This document shows positions 6,509 to 14,900 of a stretch of DNA of 15,340 bases, piece after piece. Each line of letters starts with the position of its first letter. Within the stretch, counting starts at the first letter, position 1. Under the pieces are notes generated by a model. That model was not told the origin of the DNA. It made no database searches and was given only the letters and a program-made list of their open reading frames with translations. The stretch spans positions 1-15,340 of the forward strand of contig DGIK01000017.1 of the NCBI GenBank assembly GCA_002393195.1, read 5' to 3'. A program made the translations under genes and the position numbers. This DNA comes from Bacteroidales bacterium UBA3824. Its GTDB lineage: Bacteria > Bacteroidota > Bacteroidia > Bacteroidales > UBA3824.

Positions 6509-7828
6509 TTATTTCTGTTTGTTTTCTTTGATGTTGAATACGCATACTGCGCCGATTATCAGTGCGATACCTGCGATGACAAGCATCATCACCTGCGAGC
6601 CGCCAACGAGACCGAGCAACGCGCCGCCCACCAATGCCGCAACAATCTGCGGGACACAAATCGTACCGTTGAACAATCCCAAATACGAACCCATATGGCC
6701 GTAGCCTTCGAGGGCGTTAGTCAGGATTGTAAACGGCATCGCCAACATTGCCGCCCACGCAAATCCAATCAATATAAAACTTACAAAAAGCAAATATTGG
6801 TCGTGGAAAAACATTGTTGAAATAAAACCAACGCCGCCCAAAACGAGGCTCAGCGAATAAGCGATTTTGCGGTTGGTCTTGGCAGCGAGCCACGGCAACA
6901 CAGCCGCCCACGCCACAGAGCCAATTGCCTGAACAGCAAACAAGATTCCAACCCAGTTGCCAGCCGCCTGATAATCAGCGGAATTGGTGTCGGTGGTGCC
7001 CCAACAAGTGTCGGCAATTGCGCCGTTGGTATAAGTCCACATATACATAAACGCCGCCCAACAGAAAAATTGCACAAAACCCACAGTCCAGAACGCTTTG
7101 GGGGCATTTGCCAACAATTGGAAAATATTTGGCGAATCCTTTTTGGGCTCTTCCTTGATGCCGTGGTACTCATTGTACAATGCGGGCGGAAACTCCTTAA
7201 CTTTCAATACTGTATATATGACGCAACCAATCAAAATCGCCGCGCCAACATAGAACGAATAAATCACAGAATCCGGCACTACGCCATCTTCGGCGGTGTT
7301 GCTGATGCCAATCCACGTAAACAAAAACGGGAACACAAAACCCACCACGCTGCCCGCATTGCAGAGGAACGACTGAATGGAATAAGCCTTGGTTTTTTGC
7401 TCCTCATTGACCATATCGCCGACGAGCATTTTGAACGGCTGCATTGCAATATTGATGCTCGTATCGAGAAGCATCAACGCCAACAATCCAAAAATCATCG
7501 CCGCGCCCACCGTAAAGCCAAAACTTCCCGCATTTGGCAATAGGCACATCACAAGCACCGCAATTGCCGCTCCCACAAAGAGATACGGAATCCTGCGTCC
7601 AAAACGGTTCCACGTCTTGTCGCTAAATACTCCTATTATGGGCTGCACGATGATGCCCATCAACGGCGGCAAAATCCAGAAGTAACTCAGATTGTGAGGG
7701 TCGGCGCCCAACGTCGCAAAAATGCGGCTGATGTTGGCACTTTGGAGCGCGTAGGCTATCTGCACTCCAAAAAATCCGAAACTAATGTTCCAGAGCGTCC
7801 AGAAACTTTGGTTTGGTATCTTTGTCAT
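6509..7828 (-). CDS. MFS sugar transporter, GPH/SLC45-like (probable maltose importer)
   Basis: This 439-residue protein has about 12 hydrophobic segments. A loop after the second segment contains GVFSDKTWNRFGRRIPYLFVG, the signature of the sucrose/maltose SLC45 branch of the major facilitator superfamily (G-x-x-S-D ... R-x-G-R-R-x-P). It should sit in the inner membrane and carry a disaccharide inward, probably with protons. A cytoplasmic loop near the middle (KEFPPALYNEYHGIKEEPKKDSP) separates the two halves. The ATG at 7828 is preferred because translation directly enters an amphipathic N-terminus and the first helix. Pairing with maltose phosphorylase, beta-phosphoglucomutase and a LacI regulator makes maltose the most likely substrate. 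The palindrome CAAACGTTTG lies 92 bp upstream. Exact substrate is inferred from context. Confidence 0.9.
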   Translation of the reverse strand: MTKIPNQSFWTLWNISFGFFGVQIAYALQSANISRIFATLGADPHNLSYFWILPPLMGIIVQPIIGVFSDKTWNRFGRRIPYLFVGAAIAVLVMCLLPNAGSFGFTVGAAMIFGLLALMLLDTSINIAMQPFKMLVGDMVNEEQKTKAYSIQSFLCNAGSVVGFVFPFLFTWIGISNTAEDGVVPDSVIYSFYVGAAILIGCVIYTVLKVKEFPPALYNEYHGIKEEPKKDSPNIFQLLANAPKAFWTVGFVQFFCWAAFMYMWTYTNGAIADTCWGTTDTNSADYQAAGNWVGILFAVQAIGSVAWAAVLPWLAAKTNRKIAYSLSLVLGGVGFISTMFFHDQYLLFVSFILIGFAWAAMLAMPFTILTNALEGYGHMGSYLGLFNGTICVPQIVAALVGGALLGLVGGSQVMMLVIAGIALIIGAVCVFNIKENKQK

Positions 7829-7884
7829 AATATTTGAGTTTAAACGAATTACGCTGCAATTTTAACCCAAATATCATTGACAGC

Positions 7885-7892
7885 CAAAAATA
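7885..7892 (-). promoter_or_regulatory. Candidate -7 element of the transporter promoter
   Basis: The minus strand reads TATTTTTG, matching TAnnTTTG, 56 bp before the start codon. No TTTG is found at the -33 position. The operator core begins 29 bp upstream of this element, as for malP (28 bp). Confidence 0.45.
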
Positions 7893-7904
7893 ATGATGAA
7901 AATT

Positions 7905-7959
7905 GGATGTATTTTCTACTCAAACGTTTGCAGAAACGGCGGAGGATGTATTTTCTACT
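7905..7959. repeat. 16-bp direct repeat flanking the operator
   Basis: GGATGTATTTTCTACT occurs at 7905-7920 and 7944-7959, 39 bp apart. The second copy contains the stop codon of the LacI gene. Between them lies the operator at 7921-7930. The second copy is also in the loop of a 7-bp stem (7938-7944 with 7961-7967, GGCGGAG/CTCCGCC), a possible weak terminator of the LacI gene. It looks like a small local duplication. Confidence 0.7.
7921..7930. promoter_or_regulatory. LacI-family operator upstream of the transporter gene
   Basis: The perfect 10-bp palindrome CAAACGTTTG, identical to the two cores upstream of malP, lies between the LacI stop codon and the transporter start. Shared sequence and shared distance to the -7 elements support one regulon covering transporter and phosphorylase. 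Confidence 0.8.
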
Positions 7960-8977
7960 TCTCCGCCACCGTCGATCCTCGCACCACCAATTTTGTTGGC
8001 ACTACGGCGGTTTGGTACGGCGTGAGGACGTGGGTCTCGATGCGTTCGAGGAGGAGTTTTGTCGCCTTTTCGCCGATGAGTTGACCGTTTTGGTCGATTG
8101 TGGTGAGCATCGGCGACGAAAGTTCTGACAATAAGCCGTTTGTAAAACCTACAACTGCCACCTTCTCCGGCACGCGGATGCCGTATTTATTGAGTTCGTT
8201 GACGGTGGTTACAGCCGTGATGTCATTGACGGCAAAAATAGCGTCGGGAATGTTGTCCTCGTCGCGGAGTTTCTTGATGACCTCCACCGCCTTGTCGTGG
8301 GAGTCGCAGTCGAAAATTGTATCGTCGGTGATGGGCATCTTGTGGCGTTTGAGACAATCCACAAAACCGCGCCGCCTGTCCTTGCCAATCCTGACATTGT
8401 TGGGACCCGCAAAATGCACAATTTTCTTGCGTCCAAGGCTCACCAAATGCTCCGTGGCGGTGTATGCGGCGGCATAATCGTCGATGATGCAACGGTCGCA
8501 GGCAAAACCCTCCGGCGGCCTGTCGAAAAATACAACAGGCACATTCCTGTTCATAAGTTTTTGAAAATGAGCATAATCATTGGTTTCTTTGGTAATGGAA
8601 ATCAAAATGCCCTCCACCCTGAGCGACACCAATGAGCGGATGTTTTCCTTCTCGCGCTCCACGCTCTCGTCGCTCGGGCAAATGATGACATTAAAACCGG
8701 CATTGCGGGCGGTCTCGGTGATTCCGCTTATCACCGACGAGAAAAAATGATGTTGAATTTCGGGTATGATTATGCCGATGATTTTGCTGCGTTGGTTATG
8801 GAGACCCAAGGCGAGCGCGTTGGGCTGATAGTCGAGTTTGTCGGCGACGTTCCTGACCGCCTCCTTTGTTTCGGGGCTGATGTCGGGGTGGTCTTTCAAT
8901 GCCCTCGATACCGTGGAAGCCGAAATTCCAAGTTCGCGGGCTATGTCCTTGATGGTCGCTTGGCGGAATGGTTTCAT
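7955..8977 (-). CDS. LacI-family transcriptional regulator (probable maltose regulator)
   Basis: The 340-residue protein starts MKPFRQATIKDIARELG; a longer frame from 9085 would add 36 unrelated residues that overlap rodA. Residues about 7-27 form the LacI helix-turn-helix (IKDIARELGISASTVSRAL), followed by the hinge with YQPNALALGL. The rest is a periplasmic-binding-protein-like effector domain, with KIIGIIIPEIQHHFFSSVI, VPVVFFDRP, and DAIFAVND near the C-terminal lobe. Family members bind short palindromes with a central CG, and three such sites lie upstream of the transporter gene and malP. It therefore probably senses maltose or a metabolite of it; the effector cannot be read from the sequence. 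It is the first gene of the maltose cluster, with its own promoter 82 bp after rodA. No CAAACGTTTG site was seen upstream of it, so autoregulation through that box is not evident. Confidence 0.93.
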   Translation of the reverse strand: MKPFRQATIKDIARELGISASTVSRALKDHPDISPETKEAVRNVADKLDYQPNALALGLHNQRSKIIGIIIPEIQHHFFSSVISGITETARNAGFNVIICPSDESVEREKENIRSLVSLRVEGILISITKETNDYAHFQKLMNRNVPVVFFDRPPEGFACDRCIIDDYAAAYTATEHLVSLGRKKIVHFAGPNNVRIGKDRRRGFVDCLKRHKMPITDDTIFDCDSHDKAVEVIKKLRDEDNIPDAIFAVNDITAVTTVNELNKYGIRVPEKVAVVGFTNGLLSELSSPMLTTIDQNGQLIGEKATKLLLERIETHVLTPYQTAVVPTKLVVRGSTVAEK

Positions 8978-9011
8978 AATAGTAATTGGTATAGGTTTAG
9001 ATTTCGCTGCA

Positions 9012-9042
9012 TAAAAGTATGGAAAATAATTTAAATTGCAAA
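9012..9042 (-). promoter_or_regulatory. Candidate promoter of the LacI regulator gene
   Basis: On the minus strand TTTG (9039-9042) and TACTTTTA (9012-9019) are 19 bp apart. The -7 element differs from TAnnTTTG at one base. A transcription start near 9005 would give a leader of about 27 bases. Confidence 0.5.
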
Positions 9043-9059
9043 AAAAACAATAAAAAAAT

Positions 9060-10487
9060 TTACAGCAATTCGTCCCGCGACGCATCCATCCTCACAAATA
9101 TGAACAGCAGCACCGTAAACGACCACAGCGAACTGCCGCCATAACTGAAGAACGGCAGCGGGATGCCTATCACAGGCACAAGTCCGATGGTCATTCCGAT
9201 ATTGATGCCGACGTGGAAAAAGAGAATCGACGCCACACAATAGCCGTAAATCCTTGCAAATGCAGAACGTTGGAGTTCTGCCAAATATATTATCCTGAGT
9301 ATCAGGGATAAAAAGAGCAAAATCACCACCGTGGAGCCCACAAAACCCCACTCCTCGCCCACGGTGCAGAAGATGAAGTCGGTCGCCTGCTCCGGCACAA
9401 AATTGAATTTGGTCTGCGTTCCCTGCAAATATCCCTTGCCCGCAAAACCGCCCGAACCGATGGCTATCTTGCTCTGTTCCACGTTGTAACCCGTGCCTTT
9501 TGGGTCCACCTCCAATCCAAGAAACACGCGGATGAGCGTCTGTTGGTGGTCGGTCATTATATTATTGAAAACAAAATCCACCGAAAATACCACCGCAAAA
9601 CACGCTATCAAGCCCAACCAAATCAACGTGGCAGACCAAGCGCGTTGCATATAACTATAAATAGCCACTGCCGGCAACAAAATAAGGCTTGCGCCAACTA
9701 TCAGATGATGCCATTCGAAGCGGTCGTGGAGCAAATAATGGTTGACAATCCACAGCAAACCCGTCAACACAGCCACCGCGCCCCACGCTATCAGCACTTC
9801 CACTATCGTCCGTCCAAATGCCAACAGCCAAATGCCCGCAACTATCACGATGCCTATCATTACAAAGACGAGCGGATATTGCAACGTAGTTACGAAAATC
9901 GCGATGCCAACCACTATAAGCCAAAGCACCATCGACCAAAGCCCTTCCCTGTAAAATACAAAAATCATACTTGCATACACAAGCACCGAACCCATATCGG
10001 GCTGCAACAATATCAACCCCGCCGGCAGTGCGAGTATGCCGATTGCCAACAGGAGATTGTTGATTTTCTTAATGTCAAAATTGTACGCCGACATCACTTT
10101 CGACAACGCCAACGCCGTCGCAAACTTCGCAAACTCAGCCGGTTGTATCTTCAATGGGCCTATCTCAAACCAAGACCGCGCCCCGTTGGTCTTGGTGCCT
10201 ACCACAAGCACCGCCATCAGGAGCAAAATCATAAATCCATATATGAAATACGACAGCACAGAATACAGCCGGAAGTTGGAAGCCATTATCAGTATCACAA
10301 TCACATACGACACCCCAATCCATACGAGTTGCTTGCCGTAGCGCATACTGAAGTCAAATATACTGTCGTGCGTGTCGTCATAACACGCCGCATATATATT
10401 GAACCACCCCATAAAGAGCAGCAACGAATAGATTAACAAAACTATCCAATCAAGCGACCGAAAAACATTTGCTCCGCGTTGTTTCAT
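9060..10487 (-). CDS. rodA: RodA, SEDS-family peptidoglycan glycosyltransferase
   Basis: RodA polymerises lipid II into glycan strands during cell elongation, working with PBP2. The 475-residue polytopic protein carries SEDS signatures: a G-A-R-S-W segment (NGARSWFEIGPLKIQPAEFAKF), LQPDMGSVLVY, GTGYNVEQSKIAIGSGGFAGKG, FVPEQATDFIFCTVGEEWGFVG, and a C-terminal GIPLPFFSYGGSSL. The Asp of the TDF motif, essential in this family, is present. Length exceeds the roughly 370 residues of Escherichia coli RodA. The excess lies between the PDMGS motif and the GTGYNVEQSK motif and contains extra hydrophobic segments, as I recall for other Bacteroidota. It follows mrdA after 48 bp on the same strand and is the last gene of the run; no clear terminator is visible after it. 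Confidence 0.94.
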   Translation of the reverse strand: MKQRGANVFRSLDWIVLLIYSLLLFMGWFNIYAACYDDTHDSIFDFSMRYGKQLVWIGVSYVIVILIMASNFRLYSVLSYFIYGFMILLLMAVLVVGTKTNGARSWFEIGPLKIQPAEFAKFATALALSKVMSAYNFDIKKINNLLLAIGILALPAGLILLQPDMGSVLVYASMIFVFYREGLWSMVLWLIVVGIAIFVTTLQYPLVFVMIGIVIVAGIWLLAFGRTIVEVLIAWGAVAVLTGLLWIVNHYLLHDRFEWHHLIVGASLILLPAVAIYSYMQRAWSATLIWLGLIACFAVVFSVDFVFNNIMTDHQQTLIRVFLGLEVDPKGTGYNVEQSKIAIGSGGFAGKGYLQGTQTKFNFVPEQATDFIFCTVGEEWGFVGSTVVILLFLSLILRIIYLAELQRSAFARIYGYCVASILFFHVGINIGMTIGLVPVIGIPLPFFSYGGSSLWSFTVLLFIFVRMDASRDELL

Positions 10488-10490
10488 TTG

Positions 10491-10517
10491 TTGATTTGTT
10501 GAGTATTGATTTGTTGA
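10491..10517. repeat. 12-bp direct repeat in the mrdA-rodA spacer
   Basis: TTGATTTGTTGA occurs at 10491-10502 and 10506-10517, a 15-bp period, just before the rodA start codon. It probably reflects slippage in an AT-rich spacer; no function is evident. Confidence 0.6.
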
Positions 10518-10535
10518 TTTCCTCTCTCCTCGTTT

Positions 10536-12353
10536 CTATTTCATCTGCGCATTTGGGTCGAGCAAATTTGCATTGCAGATTCGCGCCTCCACGTCCTTGC
10601 GCGTGATGGTGTCGGTGAGGTATTTTTCTATCATCAATCCGGCGATTGGGGCGGCGTATGTCGCGCCAAAACCACCGTTTTCCACATAGACGGCAATGGC
10701 GATTTTGGGATTTTCACGGGGTGCAAAAGCCTCAAAAATCGAGTGGTCTTTGCCGTGCGGGTTTTGAGCCGTGCCGGTCTTGCCGCATACCTCAATGCCT
10801 GGCACACGCGCCGACCGTCCCGTGCCCATTTCGCAAACCTGATACATACCTTGGATTACAGTCTCAAAATAATCGCGCTGTATGCCGGTGTCGTGTTTTT
10901 CGAGGAATTTTGGGTCGATGTGATCCTGACCCTCTATCTTCTTGACAATGTGAGGGATGATGTAGTACCCACGGTTGGCGATGGTGGCGCAGGCGTTGCA
11001 TATTTGGAACGGGGTGAAGCCCAATTCGCCCTGTCCGATGCTAAGCGAAACTATCGTGTAGCCCGTCCAATGCCCCTCGCCGTAGAATCTGTTGTAATAG
11101 TCCTTGGAATACAAGATGCCGCCCGACTCTTGGTTGAGGTCGCTGCCGAGTTTGGTGCCGAGACCAAACGACTGCACCCTGCGCCGCCAATTGCTGTAAG
11201 CCGAATCCGCCCGCCTGTATTTGGGGTCGGCGATGAGTTTGGTAAACTCATAACAGTAATATGCGTTGCAGGAGTGTTGTATTGAGCTTACCAAATCCAA
11301 CGAACCCGCGTGGTGGCATTTGACGACATGGCTACCGAGCCTAAAACCACCGTTGCAAGGGAACGACGACGACGGTGTAATGATGCCTTCCGCAAGTCCT
11401 ATCAAGGCGTTGATGGTCTTGAAAGTGGAGCCGGGCGGATAGCAAGCCATCAGCGCACGGTTGTACATCGGCTTGTAAGGGTCTGCCAAAAGTTTCGGAT
11501 AATTGATAGCCATATCGCTGCCGACAAGCAAGTTAGGGTCATAACCCGGCGACGACACCAACGCCAAAATCTCGCCCGTGGAGGGTTCGATGGCAACGAT
11601 GGAGCCGACTTTGTTTTGCATCAATTTCTCGCCATACGCCTGCAAATCGATGTCGAGAGTAGATTGGACGTTGAGCCCAACGACAGCAACAGTGTCATAC
11701 AATCCGTCCTTGTAACTACCTTGTACTCTGTTTTTTACGTCAACGATATAAATCTTGGTGCCCTTCTGACCGCGAAGCTGCTCCTCGTAAGATTTTTCGA
11801 TGCCAGCCACGCCCACATAATCGCCGGGCTTGTAATACGGATTCGCCTCGATGTACTTTGGATCAGCCTCGCGCACATAGCCCAAAACCTGCGCTGCGGC
11901 GTTGTACTCGTATTTGCGGGCGGTACGTTTCTGAACCTCAAAACCAGGAAATTTGTACATCTTTTCCTGCAAATACGAATAGCGATGCTTGGGTATCTGC
12001 TTGAAAATCACACTTTCCTTGTACCTTGCGTGCTTGATTGCCTTCTGAAATTCAGCCTTGAAACTCTCAACCGTTGTGCCAAGTATAGCGCACAAATCAG
12101 CCGTGTCGAACTCCGGGACGCGGTTTGGGGTCGCCAAAAGGTCGTAGGACGACTCGTTGTAAACCAACAACTTGTCGTTGCGGTCAAATACCAAGCCCCT
12201 CGCCGGATAATCGACTACCTTCCTGAATACATTGCTCTCCGCCGATAGTTTATAACTCGAATCCATCACCTGAATGGAAAACAATTTATAAATATAAATC
12301 AACGCTATTACAATGAATATCAGTCCAATAACATATTTCCTATTGCTGTACAT
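10536..12353 (-). CDS. mrdA: Penicillin-binding protein 2, elongation-specific transpeptidase
   Basis: This 605-residue class B PBP has an N-terminal membrane anchor (residues about 7-28) and then the PBP dimerisation region, starting with YPARGLVFDRN and including the YEYNAAAQVLGYV stretch. The transpeptidase domain shows all three active-site motifs: Ser309-Thr-Phe-Lys with the nucleophile Ser309 (CYPPGSTFKT), Ser361-Cys-Asn, and Lys525-Thr-Gly (CGKTGTAQNP). The protein cross-links peptidoglycan in the periplasm as partner of the SEDS enzyme RodA, encoded next. It starts 25 bp after aroA. That spacer contains a 10-bp direct repeat (AATGCATAAT at 12362-12371 and 12382-12391 approximately). 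mreB, mreC and mreD, often upstream of mrdA in Bacteroidota, are not adjacent here; shikimate genes are instead. Confidence 0.95.
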   Translation of the reverse strand: MYSNRKYVIGLIFIVIALIYIYKLFSIQVMDSSYKLSAESNVFRKVVDYPARGLVFDRNDKLLVYNESSYDLLATPNRVPEFDTADLCAILGTTVESFKAEFQKAIKHARYKESVIFKQIPKHRYSYLQEKMYKFPGFEVQKRTARKYEYNAAAQVLGYVREADPKYIEANPYYKPGDYVGVAGIEKSYEEQLRGQKGTKIYIVDVKNRVQGSYKDGLYDTVAVVGLNVQSTLDIDLQAYGEKLMQNKVGSIVAIEPSTGEILALVSSPGYDPNLLVGSDMAINYPKLLADPYKPMYNRALMACYPPGSTFKTINALIGLAEGIITPSSSFPCNGGFRLGSHVVKCHHAGSLDLVSSIQHSCNAYYCYEFTKLIADPKYRRADSAYSNWRRRVQSFGLGTKLGSDLNQESGGILYSKDYYNRFYGEGHWTGYTIVSLSIGQGELGFTPFQICNACATIANRGYYIIPHIVKKIEGQDHIDPKFLEKHDTGIQRDYFETVIQGMYQVCEMGTGRSARVPGIEVCGKTGTAQNPHGKDHSIFEAFAPRENPKIAIAVYVENGGFGATYAAPIAGLMIEKYLTDTITRKDVEARICNANLLDPNAQMK

Positions 12354-12378
12354 TTTTATTCAATGCATAATTCATAAT

Positions 12379-13626
12379 TTAATGCATAATGGAAACATCC
12401 CAATCCTTCCAAAAATCGGGATATGACTTTGCAACGGATTCGGCTTCATCGATGTCGATTGGAGCGTCGGCGGTGAGGGCGCATACAGCAAGAGCCATTG
12501 CCATCCTGTGGTCGTGATGCGCCGACACGGTAACTCCGCCGTGGATTTTGCCACCGTGAATCAGCATTTTGTTTTTATTATTGATGTCAACATTAATGCC
12601 AATTTTTGCGAACTCCTCGGCGATAGATTGTGCGCGGTTGCTTTCCTTGTGAATAAGGCGGTCGGTGCCGATAATCTCGCTGATTCCCTTGCAGTTAGCA
12701 GCCAACGCCGCCAATACCGGGAATAGGTCGGGCGCGTCGGTGGCGTCGAATTGGAAGGCGCGGAGGTCTTTTTTGCTGATGATGATTGCATTGCCATCAA
12801 CCTCAACACCTGCCCCGCAATTCCTCAAAACGTCGATGATAGCCTTGTCTGCTTGCAACGAATTGGGATTCAAACCTTTTACGATAGCCTTGCCGCCAAT
12901 TGCGCCTGCCGCGAGATGAGCCGCCGCACTGCTCCAATCGCTCTCCACGGTGTATTCGCAGCCGTTATAATAGGCAATTGGCTCTATGTAGATGTCCTTG
13001 AAATCGTTGTTGGTGATTTTGCCGCCAAAATGCTTTACAATTTCGATGGTCATTTCCACGTATGGACGGCTGTTGATGGCGGATATTTTGATGTGCGAAT
13101 TTTTGCCGGTCTTGGGCAGCGCAATCAAAAGTCCCGACAGAAATTGCGAACTCTTGCTCGCGTCAATCGTTACCTCGCCGCCTTGCAAAATGCCCGTGGT
13201 ATGCACCGGGGCGCAATGATTGGTGAGCATCGCTGTAACTCCGAGTTGCCTCAATGGTTCCAACATCTCATCGACAGGGCGTTTCAAGAGCGTGCCGCCG
13301 CCGGTGATTGTAACGTCGGAGCGCAACATCGAACATATTGGCGTATAGAGCCTTAACCCAAGACCCGCCTCGCCGACGTTCACGGTGTCTGCCATCGGAT
13401 TTACAGACGGAATTATCTCCACGCGGTCGCTGTATTCTTCTACGATGCAGCCCAACGACTGAGCCACGCCGAGCCCCGCCCGCGAATCGTTGCTCTTGTC
13501 GGGATTGTAAATCGTGGATTTGCCGCCTGCGAGCGCGGCTATTGCCACCGCCCTCTGCATATAACTTTTTGACGGCGGTATGGTGAGATTGGCGTCAAAT
13601 GCCGAAGGTTTTAACGATTTGATCAT
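12379..13626 (-). CDS. aroA: 3-phosphoshikimate 1-carboxyvinyltransferase (EPSP synthase)
   Basis: AroA joins shikimate 3-phosphate and phosphoenolpyruvate to give EPSP, the sixth step of the shikimate pathway. With the start at 13626 (MIKSLKPSAF) it has 415 residues, normal for the family. An ATG at 13665 would add 13 residues and lengthen the overlap with the upstream gene from 32 to 71 bp. Motifs: PPSKSYMQRA (phosphate and substrate binding near the N-terminus), SSQFLSGLLIALP, ESDWSSAAAH, DATDAPDLFPVLAAL, HKESNRAQSIAEEFAKIG and DHRMAMALAVCAL. The segment corresponding to the usual N-A-G-T-A motif reads GEAGLGLRLYTP, which I remember as common in Bacteroidota enzymes and relevant to glyphosate sensitivity class. 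It directly follows the aroE-aroK fusion, so consecutive pathway steps are encoded in order. Confidence 0.93.
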   Translation of the reverse strand: MIKSLKPSAFDANLTIPPSKSYMQRAVAIAALAGGKSTIYNPDKSNDSRAGLGVAQSLGCIVEEYSDRVEIIPSVNPMADTVNVGEAGLGLRLYTPICSMLRSDVTITGGGTLLKRPVDEMLEPLRQLGVTAMLTNHCAPVHTTGILQGGEVTIDASKSSQFLSGLLIALPKTGKNSHIKISAINSRPYVEMTIEIVKHFGGKITNNDFKDIYIEPIAYYNGCEYTVESDWSSAAAHLAAGAIGGKAIVKGLNPNSLQADKAIIDVLRNCGAGVEVDGNAIIISKKDLRAFQFDATDAPDLFPVLAALAANCKGISEIIGTDRLIHKESNRAQSIAEEFAKIGINVDINNKNKMLIHGGKIHGGVTVSAHHDHRMAMALAVCALTADAPIDIDEAESVAKSYPDFWKDWDVSIMH

Positions 13627-14899
13627 AAAGTTTTTGTGCGGTTTGTTTTTTAGTGAGATTTTCAACGCTAATGATGCCGTATGCGCAATCGGCGTATAGC
13701 GGGATGCGCTCTTGCAACATATTCTGCGCCACTTCGAGGCGGTTGTCGCATTGGAGGAGCGGACGGTTGCTTACATCAAGACCATCAATGCAATACGCAG
13801 CCGAGGCGTACAGCCAAAGTGTTACGAAATTGTCGCGGAGCACTTGACGGTTAGCGGCATTTTTTACCGTGCCGCCACCGCAGGAGAGGATTATATCAAC
13901 CTCGTCGGCGTATTCGAGCAGGAGGTTGGATTCGATTTCGCGGAAATAATCTTCGCCCTTTTTTTCAAAAATCTCCGTAATCTTCATTCCTTCACGGCGT
14001 TCCAACTCGTGATCCATATCAATGAAACGATAATTGAGTTCGTAGGCGAGTTCGCGTCCGGCGGTGGTCTTGCCCACGCCCATAAATCCCGTCAAGGCTA
14101 TACGTCCCTGATAATCAAGGTGATAACTATCCAATGCGTCGTACATCACCGATGCGTCAACATCGCTGCCCGTAAAAGTATTAAAAGCCGGAACAGCCTG
14201 ATTGACAAGCCAATTCCTGCCCGAAAGAAAATGAAATCCAATCTTTTCGGCGGGCTTTTCAAAAATCGAATCCTTGTAATTGGCGTCCAACACCACGTGG
14301 TCGGCGGTCAATACATTAGGATCGAAAACCACCGCGCCCGACGGCAAAGCCTGCACGATGATTGGGTAATTGTTGACTACGGAAGTGATGTGTTTGAGCG
14401 ATGCAGAAAGTACGTTGTATTTTTGTTTCAAGGCTGCGAGAGCCTCCTGATTGCGAGCCGCCACGGTAACTTCGAGACCGAGGTTTTGTCCGGCGATGAT
14501 TACGGCATTGGCCGCGCCGCCCGAACCGATGACGAGCATCTTGCCCTGTTGTATGTATTCGGGGAATTTTTTTAGCGTCAATTCTACACCCGTGATGTCG
14601 GTATTGTCGCCCCAAAGACCGTCGTCGCGGCGGTACACGCAATTGACGGCGTCGGCTTTTTGGGCGTTGTCGGTGAGATGGTCGATTAGCGGAATCACAT
14701 CGCGCTTGAATGGCGCAGTAACGTTCATACCCTTCATATCGAGGGCTTTGAAAATATCCATTGCCTCCTGCGCCGATTCGGCGGGAAGTCGCAAATATCT
14801 GTAAGGCAAGCCGTTGTGCTGTACCGCTGCGTTCATCAGCACCGGGCTGAGGCTGTGGAGCGCGGGATTGCCCGTTACCGCCATTAATTGTAAGTTCAT
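13595..14899 (-). CDS. AroE-AroK fusion: shikimate dehydrogenase plus shikimate kinase
   Basis: One uninterrupted 434-residue frame carries two enzymes. Residues 1 to about 262 are shikimate dehydrogenase: the substrate site HSLSP near the N-terminus, catalytic Lys65 in NVTAPFK, Asp101 in GDNTDITG, and a Rossmann NADP loop GSGGAANA. Residues about 268-434 are shikimate kinase: Walker A GFMGVGKTTAG with Lys277, FIDMDHELE (Mg2+/shikimate aspartate), FREIES with the shikimate-binding Arg, and LSCGGGTV. It thus reduces 3-dehydroshikimate to shikimate and phosphorylates it, the fourth and fifth pathway steps. The start at 14899 (MNLQLMAVTG) leaves one base after the stop of the kinase gene upstream; a longer frame to 14935 would overlap that gene. 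The 3' end overlaps aroA by 32 bp. The fusion avoids release of shikimate between domains only if channeling exists, which is not shown. Confidence 0.92.
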   Translation of the reverse strand: MNLQLMAVTGNPALHSLSPVLMNAAVQHNGLPYRYLRLPAESAQEAMDIFKALDMKGMNVTAPFKRDVIPLIDHLTDNAQKADAVNCVYRRDDGLWGDNTDITGVELTLKKFPEYIQQGKMLVIGSGGAANAVIIAGQNLGLEVTVAARNQEALAALKQKYNVLSASLKHITSVVNNYPIIVQALPSGAVVFDPNVLTADHVVLDANYKDSIFEKPAEKIGFHFLSGRNWLVNQAVPAFNTFTGSDVDASVMYDALDSYHLDYQGRIALTGFMGVGKTTAGRELAYELNYRFIDMDHELERREGMKITEIFEKKGEDYFREIESNLLLEYADEVDIILSCGGGTVKNAANRQVLRDNFVTLWLYASAAYCIDGLDVSNRPLLQCDNRLEVAQNMLQERIPLYADCAYGIISVENLTKKQTAQKLYDQIVKTFGI

Positions 14900-14900
14900 A

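Noticed and set aside
6372..6704. 110-codon plus-strand frame across the pgmB-transporter gap
   Set aside because: It is made of the repeat units and then the antisense of the transporter gene; no family resemblance.
9543..10436. 297-codon open frame on the plus strand inside rodA
   Set aside because: It is antisense to rodA and rich in His, Gln, Arg and Tyr, the usual signature of the reverse of hydrophobic codons.
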